DNA from: Oscillospiraceae bacterium
GTDB taxonomy: Bacteria; Bacillota; Clostridia; Saccharofermentanales; Saccharofermentanaceae
Assembly (NCBI GenBank): GCA_902789515.1
Contig: CADAOK010000016.1
Location: forward strand, 1-33,097
Reading direction: 5' to 3'
Length of the DNA: 33,097 nucleotides
In this document: piece after piece, positions 1-8,022 of the stretch
How positions within the stretch are numbered: position 1 is the stretch's first letter
Layout: every line of letters begins with the position of its first letter
Program-made: the position numbers and the translations under genes
Notes under the pieces: generated by a model
What the model was told of the DNA's origin: nothing
The model's input: only the letters and a program-made list of their open reading frames with translations
Databases searched by the model: none

Positions 1-485
1 GCTGCAAGTCCGGAAGAATCCTTCTGTACTGCTACCTTCTTGCCTGCAAGATCTGCGAGAGTCTTGATATCGGAATCAGCATTAACGACTACGACCTGAT
101 CATTTGCCATGTATGCCTCGGACCATGTGTACTTGTCCTTACGCTCGTCAGTAATCGTAAAACCATTCCAGATGCAGTCGATATTGCCGGACTCAAGTTC
201 CTGGTCCTTCGCATCCCATGCGATGGGCTGTGCGACGAACTCATATCCGAGCCTGTCTGCAACCTCTTTAGCAACATCGAGGTCGAAGCCTACATATTCG
301 CCGTTGTTGTCCTGGAAACCCATGGGCGGGAATTCTGCATCAAATCCTACAACAAACTGCTTCCTTGCTGAATCGTCACCACCGACAGTGGTTGCATCAG
401 ATGTTGCCTCTGTCTTGGCGCAACCCGCAAATGATACAGCCATGGCAAGAACCATTGCTGCTGAGATTATCTTACTTACTTTCAT
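1..485 (-). CDS. Amino acid ABC transporter substrate-binding lipoprotein, 3' end cut by window edge
   Basis: This encodes the first 161 residues of an extracytoplasmic solute-binding protein of the SBP_bac_3 family, which delivers a polar amino acid to an ABC permease. The start ATG lies 8 nt after AAGGAG. Residues 1-22 form a lipoprotein signal with a lipobox ending FAGC, so the mature protein should be lipid-anchored at Cys22. The binding domain opens with VGFDAEFPPMGF and YVGFDLDVAKEVADRLG, followed by GNIDCIWNGFTIT, all typical of the family. The C-terminal lobe lies beyond position 1. The gene starts 29 nt after the upp stop with no terminator between them, so read-through from upp is possible. 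The amino acid carried cannot be told from this part. Confidence 0.93.
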   Translation of the reverse strand, partial: MKVSKIISAAMVLAMAVSFAGCAKTEATSDATTVGGDDSARKQFVVGFDAEFPPMGFQDNNGEYVGFDLDVAKEVADRLGYEFVAQPIAWDAKDQELESGNIDCIWNGFTITDERKDKYTWSEAYMANDQVVVVNADSDIKTLADLAGKKVAVQKDSSGLA

Positions 486-514
486 AACACACACTCCTTA
501 TGTTTATGTTTGGA

Positions 515-1159
515 TTACTTTGTTCCGAAAATCCTGTCGCCGGCATCGCCGAGGCCGGGAAGGATATACGCATTGTCGTTGAGCTCACGGTCAACACAGC
601 CTACATAGATCTCGATATCGGGATGAGCCTTCGCGAGCTTGTCGATGCCCTCGGGTGCTGCGATGATGCACATGAACTTGATATGGGATCCGCCGTGATT
701 CTTGATGGAATTGATCGCATCAACGGCGCTGCCGCCTGTGGCAAGCATAGGATCAACTACAACGATGAGTCTCTGATCGATGGGATCAGGAAGCTTGCAG
801 TAGTAGTCATGCGGCTCATGAGTAACGGGATCCCTGTAGAGACCGATATGTCCGACCTTTGCAAGAGGCGCAAGAGCCTGAACTCCGGGAACCATTCCCA
901 GACCTGCTCTGAGAATAGGTACGATCGCAAGCTTCTTACCGTCGATCATGGGCGCCATTGTCGTCTCGAGAGGTGTTGTGATCTCGACATCCTTGAGCGG
1001 GAGATCTCTTAAAGCCTCGTAGCCTTCGAGTGTGGCAACCTCCTCGACAAGTTTCCTGAACTCATAAGTACCGGTCTCGGTGCGTCTCATCAGGGAGATC
1101 TTGTGTCGGATCAAGGGGTGTTCCATTACCTGAACGTTGGCATAATCTTTGTACTGCAT
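515..1159 (-). CDS. upp: Uracil phosphoribosyltransferase
   Basis: The product (214 aa, normal family length of about 208-210) makes UMP from uracil and PRPP in the pyrimidine salvage pathway in the cytoplasm. The PRPP-binding loop [13 protein letters not shown] sits at residues 133-145. [10 protein letters not shown] (about 81-90) and the C-terminal uracil-binding stretch [12 protein letters not shown] are both intact. The ATG follows GGAG by 8 nt. It lies 64 nt downstream of the DUF47/PhoU-like gene on the same strand. A weak TCCGG/CCGGA inverted repeat occupies that gap, without a T-tract. No uracil permease is next to it; a substrate-binding lipoprotein follows instead. Confidence 0.98.
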   Translation of the reverse strand: MQYKDYANVQVMEHPLIRHKISLMRRTETGTYEFRKLVEEVATLEGYEALRDLPLKDVEITTPLETTMAPMIDGKKLAIVPILRAGLGMVPGVQALAPLAKVGHIGLYRDPVTHEPHDYYCKLPDPIDQRLIVVVDPMLATGGSAVDAINSIKNHGGSHIKFMCIIAAPEGIDKLAKAHPDIEIYVGCVDRELNDNAYILPGLGDAGDRIFGTK

Positions 1160-1223
1160 ATTGCATCTCCAATCCGGGACACCCTACCGGACGCCCCAAA
1201 TAATATTAGTATTACGGGATATC

Positions 1224-1865
1224 TTAGTCAACAAGGCTCTTATCCTGGAAGACAACGAACTTATAGCAGTCGTCTGCACTTATCTCAAATGCTGCGAAAA
1301 CAGCCTTCACGGCATCGTATACGCTCTTCCATCTCAGAACGTCAATAGGGTCGTTATCGCCGGAGAAAAGTTGGTATATAAGGATATCGTGCATCTTATA
1401 ATACTCGACTTTGAAGCCGTCGAACTCCTGCACTGCCCTTATGAATTCATCCTTATGCTTGTAATCGTAAGACCTTAAGACATTGATAAGATGCATCTCC
1501 CGTTTAACTGCGCCTGCAATGCAGTTGACTGCGGAACGGAATCCTGCGGGAACTTCGGTAACATTGTATCTGACGACACACTTGGCAAGTTCATCGAGCA
1601 TATCGATGCCTTCCTCTATGTGACGGACCATCTGGAAAACGGCCATACGCCTCTCAGACGGCTCGATGGTAATGGTCATAAACTTGGTGGCAAAATCATG
1701 GAACATGAAATCGCCCTCATCTTCAATCGCATCTATCCTGGCGGCAATGGAGTCTCGGCTGTCAACATCTTCGAGTAACTCAAGCAACAGATCTGATTGA
1801 CGGTAAAGCAATTCAGACAGTGAGACAGCCTGATCGAACAAGTATTCACGTTCTTCGCTGGTCAT
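1224..1865 (-). CDS. DUF47 / PhoU-like helical protein
   Basis: This 213-residue, all-helical acidic protein resembles the DUF47 (PhoU-related) family, whose members usually accompany Pit-type phosphate transporters and are thought to modulate them. The visible signature is the pairing of IEDEGDFMFHDF (about residues 46-57) with HIEEGIDMLDELAKCVV about 30 residues later, the acidic metal-binding pattern of PhoU folds. The start is ATG at 1865 because GGAGG lies 7 nt upstream; the longer open frame to 1940 would run into the sepF terminator. A TGTATAAT -10 element lies about 40 nt upstream. No phosphate transporter gene is adjacent, so a role in phosphate control is inferred from family only. 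Confidence 0.78.
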   Translation of the reverse strand: MTSEEREYLFDQAVSLSELLYRQSDLLLELLEDVDSRDSIAARIDAIEDEGDFMFHDFATKFMTITIEPSERRMAVFQMVRHIEEGIDMLDELAKCVVRYNVTEVPAGFRSAVNCIAGAVKREMHLINVLRSYDYKHKDEFIRAVQEFDGFKVEYYKMHDILIYQLFSGDNDPIDVLRWKSVYDAVKAVFAAFEISADDCYKFVVFQDKSLVD

Positions 1866-1902
1866 TGTTATGCCTCCTGGCAAGCAGTATTCAGATACGA
1901 AT

Positions 1903-1910
1903 ATTATACA
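1903..1910 (-). promoter_or_regulatory. -10 element of the DUF47 gene
   Basis: A TG directly followed by a perfect TATAAT lies 38-45 nt before the DUF47 start. It sits only about 12 nt beyond the T-tract of the sepF terminator. A -35 hexamer at normal spacing would fall in that T-tract and is not recognisable. Confidence 0.5.
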
Positions 1911-1921
1911 GAACGGGAGGC

Positions 1922-1951
1922 AAAAAAACACCCGCCGCAAGGACGGGTGTT
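1922..1951 (-). terminator. Rho-independent terminator after sepF
   Basis: Read on the minus strand, ACACCCGUC pairs with GGCGGGUGU (9 bp including one U-G wobble) around a 5-nt loop and runs into seven T. The wobble pair would be an A-C mismatch in the plus-strand transcript, so the minus direction is the functional one. It ends the operon that finishes with sepF. Confidence 0.9.
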
Positions 1952-1973
1952 GATTGACTGAACTGTCAGATTA

Positions 1974-2459
1974 TCAGAGTGCGGAAACCTTTGTTCCAAC
2001 TGCTGATTCGTCTGCACTCTCAACTACGAGGTCAACTGACTTAGGTGTGCATACGAATGTTGTCTTAACGGGAGTAGGCTCTACTCTGCCGCCGAGAGAA
2101 TAAACGCCGCCGCTGATATAGTCAACTACACGCTGATTCTTATCTGTGTTAGTAAGGTTGCAGATAACGATGTGGCCTTCACGGATATGATCAAGAACGA
2201 TCTGGCTTGTTCTGATGTCATAAGGTGTAAGCATGATGACTGTTGCATTGTGCTGAGCTACAGGAGTAGTAACTGCGGGTGCAGGCTCCTGAACGAAAGT
2301 ACGTGCCTCAGGCTGATACTGCTCTTCTACAAAAGGTCCCTCATTCTCTTCATAAGTTTCTTCGTAGGACTGATCATCATAGTATTCTTCTTCCTCTACA
2401 GGTGTAAACATGCTGCCGAAGAAATTCTTTACGTTATCCTTTACGTTAAAACTGCCCAT
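1974..2459 (-). CDS. sepF: Cell division protein SepF
   Basis: SepF (161 aa here) is a membrane-associated partner of FtsZ that aligns protofilaments at the division septum. The N-terminus MGSFNVKDNVKNFFGSMF is the usual amphipathic membrane-binding segment. An acidic, Glu/Tyr-rich linker follows (about residues 20-60). The globular SepF domain runs from about residue 72 with MLTPYDIRTSQIVLDHIREG, then NLTNTDKNQRVVDYISGGVYSLGG. The start is ATG at 2459, 9 nt after GGAGG; the open frame upstream to 2564 is non-coding leader. It follows yggS after 174 nt, matching the common hlyD-like/yggS/sepF order in Clostridia, and is closed by a strong terminator. Confidence 0.97.
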   Translation of the reverse strand: MGSFNVKDNVKNFFGSMFTPVEEEEYYDDQSYEETYEENEGPFVEEQYQPEARTFVQEPAPAVTTPVAQHNATVIMLTPYDIRTSQIVLDHIREGHIVICNLTNTDKNQRVVDYISGGVYSLGGRVEPTPVKTTFVCTPKSVDLVVESADESAVGTKVSAL

Positions 2460-2514
2460 CTGTGTTTCCTCCTTAAAATTTGCCCGACCAAGGACATCTG
2501 TAAAACATAAATGC

Positions 2515-2543
2515 ATCTTAACTAACATAAACTTTGCACTCAA
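2515..2543 (-). promoter_or_regulatory. Candidate sepF promoter
   Basis: On the minus strand TTGAGT and TAAGAT are separated by exactly 17 nt, with the -10 about 55 nt before the sepF start. This would let sepF be transcribed separately from yggS. Each hexamer matches consensus in only four positions. Confidence 0.5.
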
Positions 2544-2633
2544 TAGTTTTGGGCAAAGTGACATAAGACAGTAACTTAAACGGGGTTTATATTACAAAAT
2601 GTAACGAAATTTGACTTTTTCGGCGTATCAATG

Positions 2634-3371
2634 TTACACAGAGACGTATTCCGCACGGTTGCCGAATATGGCTGTACCGACGCGGATGTGTGTCGCACCT
2701 TCAAGGATCGCACTTCTGTAATCCTGACTCATTCCCATGGAAAGGACCTTCCATTCTTCGCTTCCCACGTATGAATCAAGCTCCTCGAAAATGTTCCTTG
2801 TCCTGGCAAACACTTCCCTTGCTTCGCCTTCATATGTCTGTATCGGAGCCATTGTCATAAGGCCGCACATCGTAACATTAGGCATACGCATTATATGATC
2901 TATCGCAGGTCTGAGTTCGTGCGGAGCAAAGCCGTGCTTGCTCTCCTCACCTGATACATTGGCCTGAAGGAGTATGCGGGTAGTAACATTGTTACTTACC
3001 GAACGCTTGGATATCTCCTCAGCAAGCTCGATCGTATTGACAGAATGTATGAGCGCTGTCTTGCCGATTATATATTTAACTTTATTTTTTTGAAGTGTAC
3101 CTATTAGATGCCAGTTGCAGTCAAACCCGAGAGTTCCGAATCTCTCTATCTTTGGGACCATCTCCTGCACCCTGTTCTCACCGAGGTCTTTAAGTCCTGC
3201 CATGTATGCAGCCTCAGCGTACCCGACGGGGAAGACTTTCGAGACACCTATAAGAGTAACATCAGATACATCCCTGCCGGCTTCCCTGCAGCAGTCAGCA
3301 ACAGACTCTCTTACAGCGGCAAGCCTTATCCTGATACCGTCATATATTGTCTCATCGTAATCGTATTCCAT
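2634..3371 (-). CDS. yggS: YggS-family pyridoxal phosphate homeostasis protein
   Basis: This cytoplasmic PLP-binding protein (245 aa) has the alanine-racemase-like TIM barrel fold and is known in other bacteria to buffer free pyridoxal phosphate; it has no established catalytic activity. The PLP lysine is Lys45 in LIGVSKVFP. Further signatures are LGENRVQE, WHLIGTLQKNK, HSVNT, and the C-terminal SMGMSQDYRSAI and GATHIRVGTAIFGNR. The ATG at 3371 begins one base after the TGA of the upstream HlyD-like gene, implying translational coupling; a GTG at 3389 is a possible alternative start. sepF follows. Confidence 0.96.
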   Translation of the reverse strand: MEYDYDETIYDGIRIRLAAVRESVADCCREAGRDVSDVTLIGVSKVFPVGYAEAAYMAGLKDLGENRVQEMVPKIERFGTLGFDCNWHLIGTLQKNKVKYIIGKTALIHSVNTIELAEEISKRSVSNNVTTRILLQANVSGEESKHGFAPHELRPAIDHIMRMPNVTMCGLMTMAPIQTYEGEAREVFARTRNIFEELDSYVGSEEWKVLSMGMSQDYRSAILEGATHIRVGTAIFGNRAEYVSV

Positions 3372-3372
3372 G

Positions 3373-5448
3373 TCAGCCGACCTTATCACCCGGTTTGACC
3401 GTCTCGGGATTTGTGATGATGACAGTATTGCTGTTGGGAACTTTGGAGCCTCCGATAGGAATGATTATCGCGAACTCACGGTCATGGTCTGTGACGATAA
3501 CCCTGTATTCTTCGACGAAGCCCTGGTTGTTTACATAGATCGATGCAATTCCGTCGTACTCACTGCAGACTACATCCGTAACGGAACTGCCGAGCCCCGT
3601 GGAAGTATCGACCAGAGTCAATGTATAGCCTTCGGTGTAGAGTTTCGCGAGTTTGAAGAGATTCTTATACTCATTCATGGTCGAGAATGCGACCAGAACA
3701 CCGCCCTTGGCAGTCGTCTCGGTGTGTATCACGGTACATGCGGACACGGTGGTGTTCTCCTGTTCTATGATCTCGCCGGTCGTCTCATCGGTCTTCGGTT
3801 CGGGAACAACACTGATGTTGAATATTGAGCCTTCCGTGAAAGCATCGGCTGACACGCCGCTGTCAGGTGCAAAATACAGGCAGAACGCAGGAGCACTGTC
3901 AGGTGCATATTGTGCATCGACAAGACTCGATGTCGATACTCTCATACCGCTAGTCTCGCTTATAACGATCTCAATATCAACGGTCCTCTTATCAAGGAGA
4001 TCCTCGACGCAGCGTGTAGTCCTGAATGTGATCAGCATTCCGCCGGCGTCACTCTCGCATCGCACAACCTCGCAGTTGTCTATGGCAAGACCTTCGGAAC
4101 GGACATTGATATCGTGATATGTTCCTACGGCAAAATCCGTTATGGCAGCATCTTCGGCAGAGAGATATACCGTCAGGTACTGGCTCTCATTCTGCGCCAG
4201 TCTTACGACAGGCTCTCCCGCTTCGAGCGTCAGGTCGGAAGTGATGACTCCGGACGAAGAATTAATATAATTCTTTATGTCACTGATATTCATACTGAGG
4301 AATGTGTCATAATCCAAAACCTCTTCCAGACCGTCAAGCCTGAAGGAAGCGATACCCGGCATATCGGCATATATCTTGCTTGCACCGGACTCGAGCTGGT
4401 TCTCATAGACCTGCTCGTCGTTGGACAGCACTGATATCCTCTCGTCATCGAAATCGATATTTGACAGCTCGTCCTCACGCTCGTCCAGGATTACGTTGAC
4501 TGAAGACGAATACGAAGCGAGGTTGCTGAGATTGCCTGTCATCGAATCATAACGCACTGAATCGATGATAGATGAGAGATTCTTGTTGTAATTCGAGTAT
4601 ATAGTCTCTGCTTCGCTGATCCCGCCGGCAGCAATGATCTCCTGCTGTACATCGGATATCTGTGACTGGACATTGCGGAGATCGGATACGACACTCTGCA
4701 TATCCGCGGGAACGACGATACCGAGTTCCTGCTGCTTTGCCACGCGCGAACCTTCAGTGATCGAAGTAACAAGTTCTCCTCCGTTAGGCGACACGATTAT
4801 GGTCTCATCCCTGACGATCAGAGCCCTTGCACCGATGGTATGTTCGACGGTGCCGGTAGTTACAAAAGAGAACACCGGCTTCTCGGCAATATAGTCATAC
4901 AGATGATGGATAACGAAAACAAGCACCAGAAGTCCCGCTATTACCGTGATCGTTCCTAGGAACCCGTTCCTGAGCGCACGGCTCTCGGCACTCTTGTGCG
5001 CTGCGCCCTTGCCCTTGGCTACGGCAGTCTTCCTCTCTATCTTGGCCTGTTCCAGCTTTAACTTGCGGTCATTCTCTTCCGCAAGCTTTTTTGCTTTCTT
5101 GCTCTGCACATTGAGCTTCTTGGGATCGGTTTGAGAAGCAGGATCTGATACAGGCTTCTTATGCTTCCCGGCAACAGGCTTTGTGCCCTTTTTCTTTACA
5201 GGCTTTCCGGATGGGCTGCCCGACGGCTTGCCGGGATTGTTGCCCGCAGGCATGGGAGCACCCGGATATGGCGGTTTGTTCATCGATGGCTTGGATGAAG
5301 CAGCCTTCTTGGGAGCAGGCTTCTTGCCTGCCGGCTTTTTGCCAGCGGGTTTGCCGCCTTCAGGTCTCTTGCCTGAAGGATGTTTGCCGGAAGGCTTTTT
5401 CCCGCCGTCAGCGGGTTTGTTGTTATACCACTGCTTGTCGTCAGCCAT
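3373..5448 (-). CDS. HlyD-like membrane protein with long basic low-complexity tail
   Basis: This 691-residue protein has four parts. Residues 1-160 are a Lys/Pro/Gly-rich tail with repeated GKKPxGK units and a charged helical section, predicted cytoplasmic. One membrane segment spans about 163-181 (TITVIAGLLVLVFVIHHLY). A HlyD/membrane-fusion-type hairpin domain follows (about 190-245, with GTVEHTI and SPNGGELV), and then a helical coiled-coil-like stretch to about 360. The C-terminal half is beta-rich and ends in TVKPGDKVG, like HlyD family ends. The usual Clostridia homologue beside yggS and sepF has unknown function; an efflux role is not supported because no transporter partner is present. 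The start ATG follows GGAG by about 9 nt and overlaps the upstream stop by 8 nt. Residues about 458-511 and 570-630 look like two copies of one module. Confidence 0.8.
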   Translation of the reverse strand: MADDKQWYNNKPADGGKKPSGKHPSGKRPEGGKPAGKKPAGKKPAPKKAASSKPSMNKPPYPGAPMPAGNNPGKPSGSPSGKPVKKKGTKPVAGKHKKPVSDPASQTDPKKLNVQSKKAKKLAEENDRKLKLEQAKIERKTAVAKGKGAAHKSAESRALRNGFLGTITVIAGLLVLVFVIHHLYDYIAEKPVFSFVTTGTVEHTIGARALIVRDETIIVSPNGGELVTSITEGSRVAKQQELGIVVPADMQSVVSDLRNVQSQISDVQQEIIAAGGISEAETIYSNYNKNLSSIIDSVRYDSMTGNLSNLASYSSSVNVILDEREDELSNIDFDDERISVLSNDEQVYENQLESGASKIYADMPGIASFRLDGLEEVLDYDTFLSMNISDIKNYINSSSGVITSDLTLEAGEPVVRLAQNESQYLTVYLSAEDAAITDFAVGTYHDINVRSEGLAIDNCEVVRCESDAGGMLITFRTTRCVEDLLDKRTVDIEIVISETSGMRVSTSSLVDAQYAPDSAPAFCLYFAPDSGVSADAFTEGSIFNISVVPEPKTDETTGEIIEQENTTVSACTVIHTETTAKGGVLVAFSTMNEYKNLFKLAKLYTEGYTLTLVDTSTGLGSSVTDVVCSEYDGIASIYVNNQGFVEEYRVIVTDHDREFAIIIPIGGSKVPNSNTVIITNPETVKPGDKVG

Positions 5449-6712
5449 CCCTGTTCTCCAATGCGAGCATGCATGCAAGCTTTACCTGTTCCTTAACGAG
5501 ACCGCCCTGCATATATGCGATGTACGGCGGCTTCATCGGACCGTCACAGGAGAGTTCCGTCGTCGCTCCCTGCACGAATGCACCTGCTGCCATTATAACC
5601 TTATCTTCGTAACCCGGCATATCCCAGGGTTCAGGTGTAACAAAAGAATCGACCGGAGAGCAGGTCTGGATGGCGCTGCAGAATCTCTCCATCTTTGCGC
5701 TGTCCCTGAATGTCAGGGTCTGGACAATGTCTCCCCTTGCCTCGTCTGCCGCAGGGCTTGTCTCGAAGCCTGCCAGCTCGAAAATCTTGGACGCAAATAC
5801 CGCACCCTTGAGGCACTCGCCTACACACTGGGGAGCAGTAAACAGACCTCTTGCGATCATGCTGTTAAAGCCCAGCGAAGGTCCGACTTCAGAGCCGAGA
5901 CCCGGAGTCGTAAGATGTCGTGCGGCATTCTCGACAAGATCTTCTCTTCCCGCAATATATCCGCCGGTCTTGCAGATACCGCCGCCTGCATTCTTGATCA
6001 GTGACCCTGCAATGATATCGGCACCCGCCTGCGTGGGTTCCGTCTTCTCCGTAAACTCACCATAGCAGTTGTCCACGGCAATGATCACATTCGGGTTAGC
6101 CTTCCTGGCAGCCTTGGCGATCTCACTTATATCACGGCAGAGCAGCGCACGGCGGCCCGTATATCCTCTGGATTTCTGGATGAATACGACCTTCGTCTTA
6201 TCGGTTACGGCATTGCTGATCGCTTCAATATCAGGATCGCCGGAAGGCAGAAGGTCAAGTTCACTGTACTTCACTCCAAAAGCAGTCAGCGACATATCAC
6301 ATTCGCCACTTCCGATGCCTACAGTAGACATCAGGGTATCGTAAGGCCTGCCGGTAACAGAGAGAAGCTCGTCGCCCGGTCTGAGACATGCCCAGAGCAT
6401 GGCGGATATAGCTTGAGTTCCGGAACTTATCTGGACCCTGACATATGCCTTCTGTGCGCCAAATACCTGTGCGAATATCTTCTCTATTGTCTCTCTTCCG
6501 ATATCGTCATAGCCGTATCCGGTGGTCTGACCCATATGTGTATCAGAGAACTTCATGGTCCTGAACGCATCAAGGACCTTGAGCTCATTATAAGTAACTA
6601 TATCGTCAATGGAGTCGTAAACAACCTTAAGGCTCTCTTCAGCTTCAGAAGCCAGCGCAAGCGCATCTCCGCTCACGCCATACTTAGAATAATTTTCGAG
6701 AGTATTATCCAA
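5441..6712 (-). CDS. Methionine gamma-lyase-family PLP protein (aluminium-resistance-type)
   Basis: A 423-residue PLP-dependent enzyme of the Met_gamma_lyase family (fold type I, Cys/Met-metabolism-like), often annotated as aluminium resistance protein. Lys240 in GSLIKNAGGG is the likely Schiff-base lysine and AVDNCYGEF holds the PLP-pairing Asp. The family signatures THMGQTTGYGYDD and RVQISSGTQAI are near the N-terminus. The true substrate is not established for this family. The start is a TTG at 6712, 8 nt after GGGAAGG; the next ATG would remove conserved N-terminal sequence. It heads the operon with the HlyD-like gene (8-nt overlap) and yggS. A -10 element and an AT-rich palindrome lie just upstream. 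Confidence 0.92.
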   Translation of the reverse strand: MDNTLENYSKYGVSGDALALASEAEESLKVVYDSIDDIVTYNELKVLDAFRTMKFSDTHMGQTTGYGYDDIGRETIEKIFAQVFGAQKAYVRVQISSGTQAISAMLWACLRPGDELLSVTGRPYDTLMSTVGIGSGECDMSLTAFGVKYSELDLLPSGDPDIEAISNAVTDKTKVVFIQKSRGYTGRRALLCRDISEIAKAARKANPNVIIAVDNCYGEFTEKTEPTQAGADIIAGSLIKNAGGGICKTGGYIAGREDLVENAARHLTTPGLGSEVGPSLGFNSMIARGLFTAPQCVGECLKGAVFASKIFELAGFETSPAADEARGDIVQTLTFRDSAKMERFCSAIQTCSPVDSFVTPEPWDMPGYEDKVIMAAGAFVQGATTELSCDGPMKPPYIAYMQGGLVKEQVKLACMLALENRDG

Positions 6713-6727
6713 GTTATCGGCCTTCCC

Positions 6728-6743
6728 TTTATTTAAAAATAAA
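6728..6743. repeat. AT-rich perfect palindrome at the start of the Met_gamma_lyase transcript
   Basis: TTTATTT and AAATAAA form a perfect 7-bp inverted repeat with a 2-nt centre. It lies between the -10 element and the ribosome binding site, where transcription should begin, so it could be an operator. AT-rich palindromes also arise by chance. Confidence 0.4.
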
Positions 6744-6750
6744 CAGGATA

Positions 6751-6777
6751 ATTATAACACAATGCGCCTTTATTCAA
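6751..6777 (-). promoter_or_regulatory. Promoter of the Met_gamma_lyase / HlyD-like / yggS operon
   Basis: On the minus strand a perfect TATAAT is preceded directly by TGT (extended -10). TTGAAT lies 15 nt upstream, a short but tolerable spacing with an extended -10. The promoter fits in the 65-nt gap after the lipid kinase gene. Confidence 0.65.
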
Positions 6778-7749
6778 TCACTTGTAGAAAGCGAGATTGA
6801 GCGCTCCGGGAACACATGTGAACTCGACTTTCCTTGCCGAGAAATCCTCACCGTCGTAATTTCCGTTAAGATCCTTCTCCCCGGCAGCCTCCACGGTAAG
6901 AGACGTGACCTGGAAAGTGTCGATGTTCAGAAGTCCGACATGCTTGCCCTTGGCGTATTTCGAGATAAGGTAGATGGCGCGTCCGAGGTCAACGTCATCA
7001 ACAGCACAGACATCGAGGAGACCATCGTCAACCAATGCGCCGGGAGCCGGGCAGAACCCGCTTCCGTAATAAGAACCGTTGCAGACACTTATAAGGGTGA
7101 ACCTTGACTGCTCGGATTCCATAGGTTTGCCGTCGCCTCTGGAGGCGCGGTATCTGAAATCGAATCCGCGGTTGCCGAACAGCGAACTGACGGCGGAGGT
7201 CGCATAGGCAGTCTTCCTTACCAGAGCTGACTTCGGATGAGCAAGGACCTTGTTCTTTGCCTTGAGCTGGACCTCGGTATCGAGTCCTATCGAAGCCACA
7301 TTGTTGCACCATGCTGAACTGCCGGGAATGAGGTTGCCGTCCTTATCATAAGACTCGACCTTGATAAGGTCTGCAGGCCTGATATCATAATCGTCCTTGA
7401 TAAGCTCGCTGACGCAGTATTCGCAGGAATTCCTGTGATGCTCGCTCATTATGCTTCTCGCGAAATCATTTCCCGTACCCATCGGCACCACTGCCATCGG
7501 GACCTTCGTGCCCGCAAGGACATTTGCGATCTCGTGAACGGTACCGTCGCCGCCGCAGGCAACAACAAGAACCTCATCATCAGATTTGCCTGCTATGGCT
7601 CCTGCAAGTTCCGTCGCATGTCCGGCATGCTCGGTATAGTAGAACTCGCACTCTGCTTTGTGATGCTCGGAAAAACCCGCTACAGCCGCCTTGAACTTCT
7701 CAAGGTCTTTGGAATCCGAACGGCTGTTGACGATGAATGCCTTCTTCAT
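6778..7749 (-). CDS. Diacylglycerol kinase-family lipid kinase (YegS/DgkB type)
   Basis: This 323-residue protein belongs to the DAGK_cat family, which phosphorylates a lipid hydroxyl (diacylglycerol or a related lipid) with ATP. The nucleotide-binding GGDGTVHE is at residues 66-73 and PMGTGNDFAR at 89-98, both intact. The C-terminal beta-sandwich includes GDGKPMESEQ and GLLDVCAVDDVDLG and ends with LNGNYDGEDF. No membrane span is visible, so it probably docks peripherally. The ATG lies 6 nt after the stop of the acyl carrier protein gene, so it is almost surely co-transcribed with the FabT-like regulator and the ACP. That context points to phospholipid or lipoteichoic-type lipid turnover, but the substrate is not shown. 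Confidence 0.94.
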   Translation of the reverse strand: MKKAFIVNSRSDSKDLEKFKAAVAGFSEHHKAECEFYYTEHAGHATELAGAIAGKSDDEVLVVACGGDGTVHEIANVLAGTKVPMAVVPMGTGNDFARSIMSEHHRNSCEYCVSELIKDDYDIRPADLIKVESYDKDGNLIPGSSAWCNNVASIGLDTEVQLKAKNKVLAHPKSALVRKTAYATSAVSSLFGNRGFDFRYRASRGDGKPMESEQSRFTLISVCNGSYYGSGFCPAPGALVDDGLLDVCAVDDVDLGRAIYLISKYAKGKHVGLLNIDTFQVTSLTVEAAGEKDLNGNYDGEDFSARKVEFTCVPGALNLAFYK

Positions 7750-7755
7750 ATGGTG

Positions 7756-8022
7756 TTACCCTTCTTTTCCGGAAAGAGCAGCTACCAGATCGACTATGTC
7801 GCCAATATCTTTGATCCCGTCCAGAGCTTCGTCAGAGATCTTGATATTGTACTTTTCCTCGAGATCTATAACAAATTCGTACAGCTGCAGGGAATCGAAA
7901 GGAAGTCCGGAATCGACGCCGATATCGTCAGGGATCTCCTCGGGAGAGACCTCGAGTGTGGCAGCGAGCAGCGCTATGATGTCATCATATATCTTCTTTT
8001 TGTCTTCAGTGATGCCCATCAT
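7756..8022 (-). CDS. Acyl carrier protein
   Basis: An 88-residue acidic four-helix carrier protein. The phosphopantetheine attachment serine is Ser44 in GLPFDSLQLYEF, the standard DSL motif. The helices around it (LAATLEVSPEEIP before, EEKYNIKISDEAL after) match the ACP fold. ACP carries growing or finished acyl chains as thioesters. The ATG overlaps the regulator's TGA (ATGA), with AAGGAG upstream. No fatty acid synthesis enzyme genes are adjacent, so this may be a second, specialised ACP. In streptococci acyl-ACP is the co-repressor of FabT, so its placement beside a FabT-like gene is meaningful. Confidence 0.95.
   Translation of the reverse strand: MMGITEDKKKIYDDIIALLAATLEVSPEEIPDDIGVDSGLPFDSLQLYEFVIDLEEKYNIKISDEALDGIKDIGDIVDLVAALSGKEG

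Noticed and set aside
3369..3389. GTG at 3389 as the yggS start
   Set aside because: It has no ribosome binding site and would overlap the upstream gene by 17 nt; the ATG one base after the upstream stop fits coupled translation and family N-termini better, although it is not proven.
5183..6004. A 273-codon plus-strand open frame with a Gly/Leu/Pro-rich repeat-like start
   Set aside because: The repetitive look comes from the complementary strand of the GKKP-type tail of the HlyD-like gene; it runs on across the antisense of the next gene.
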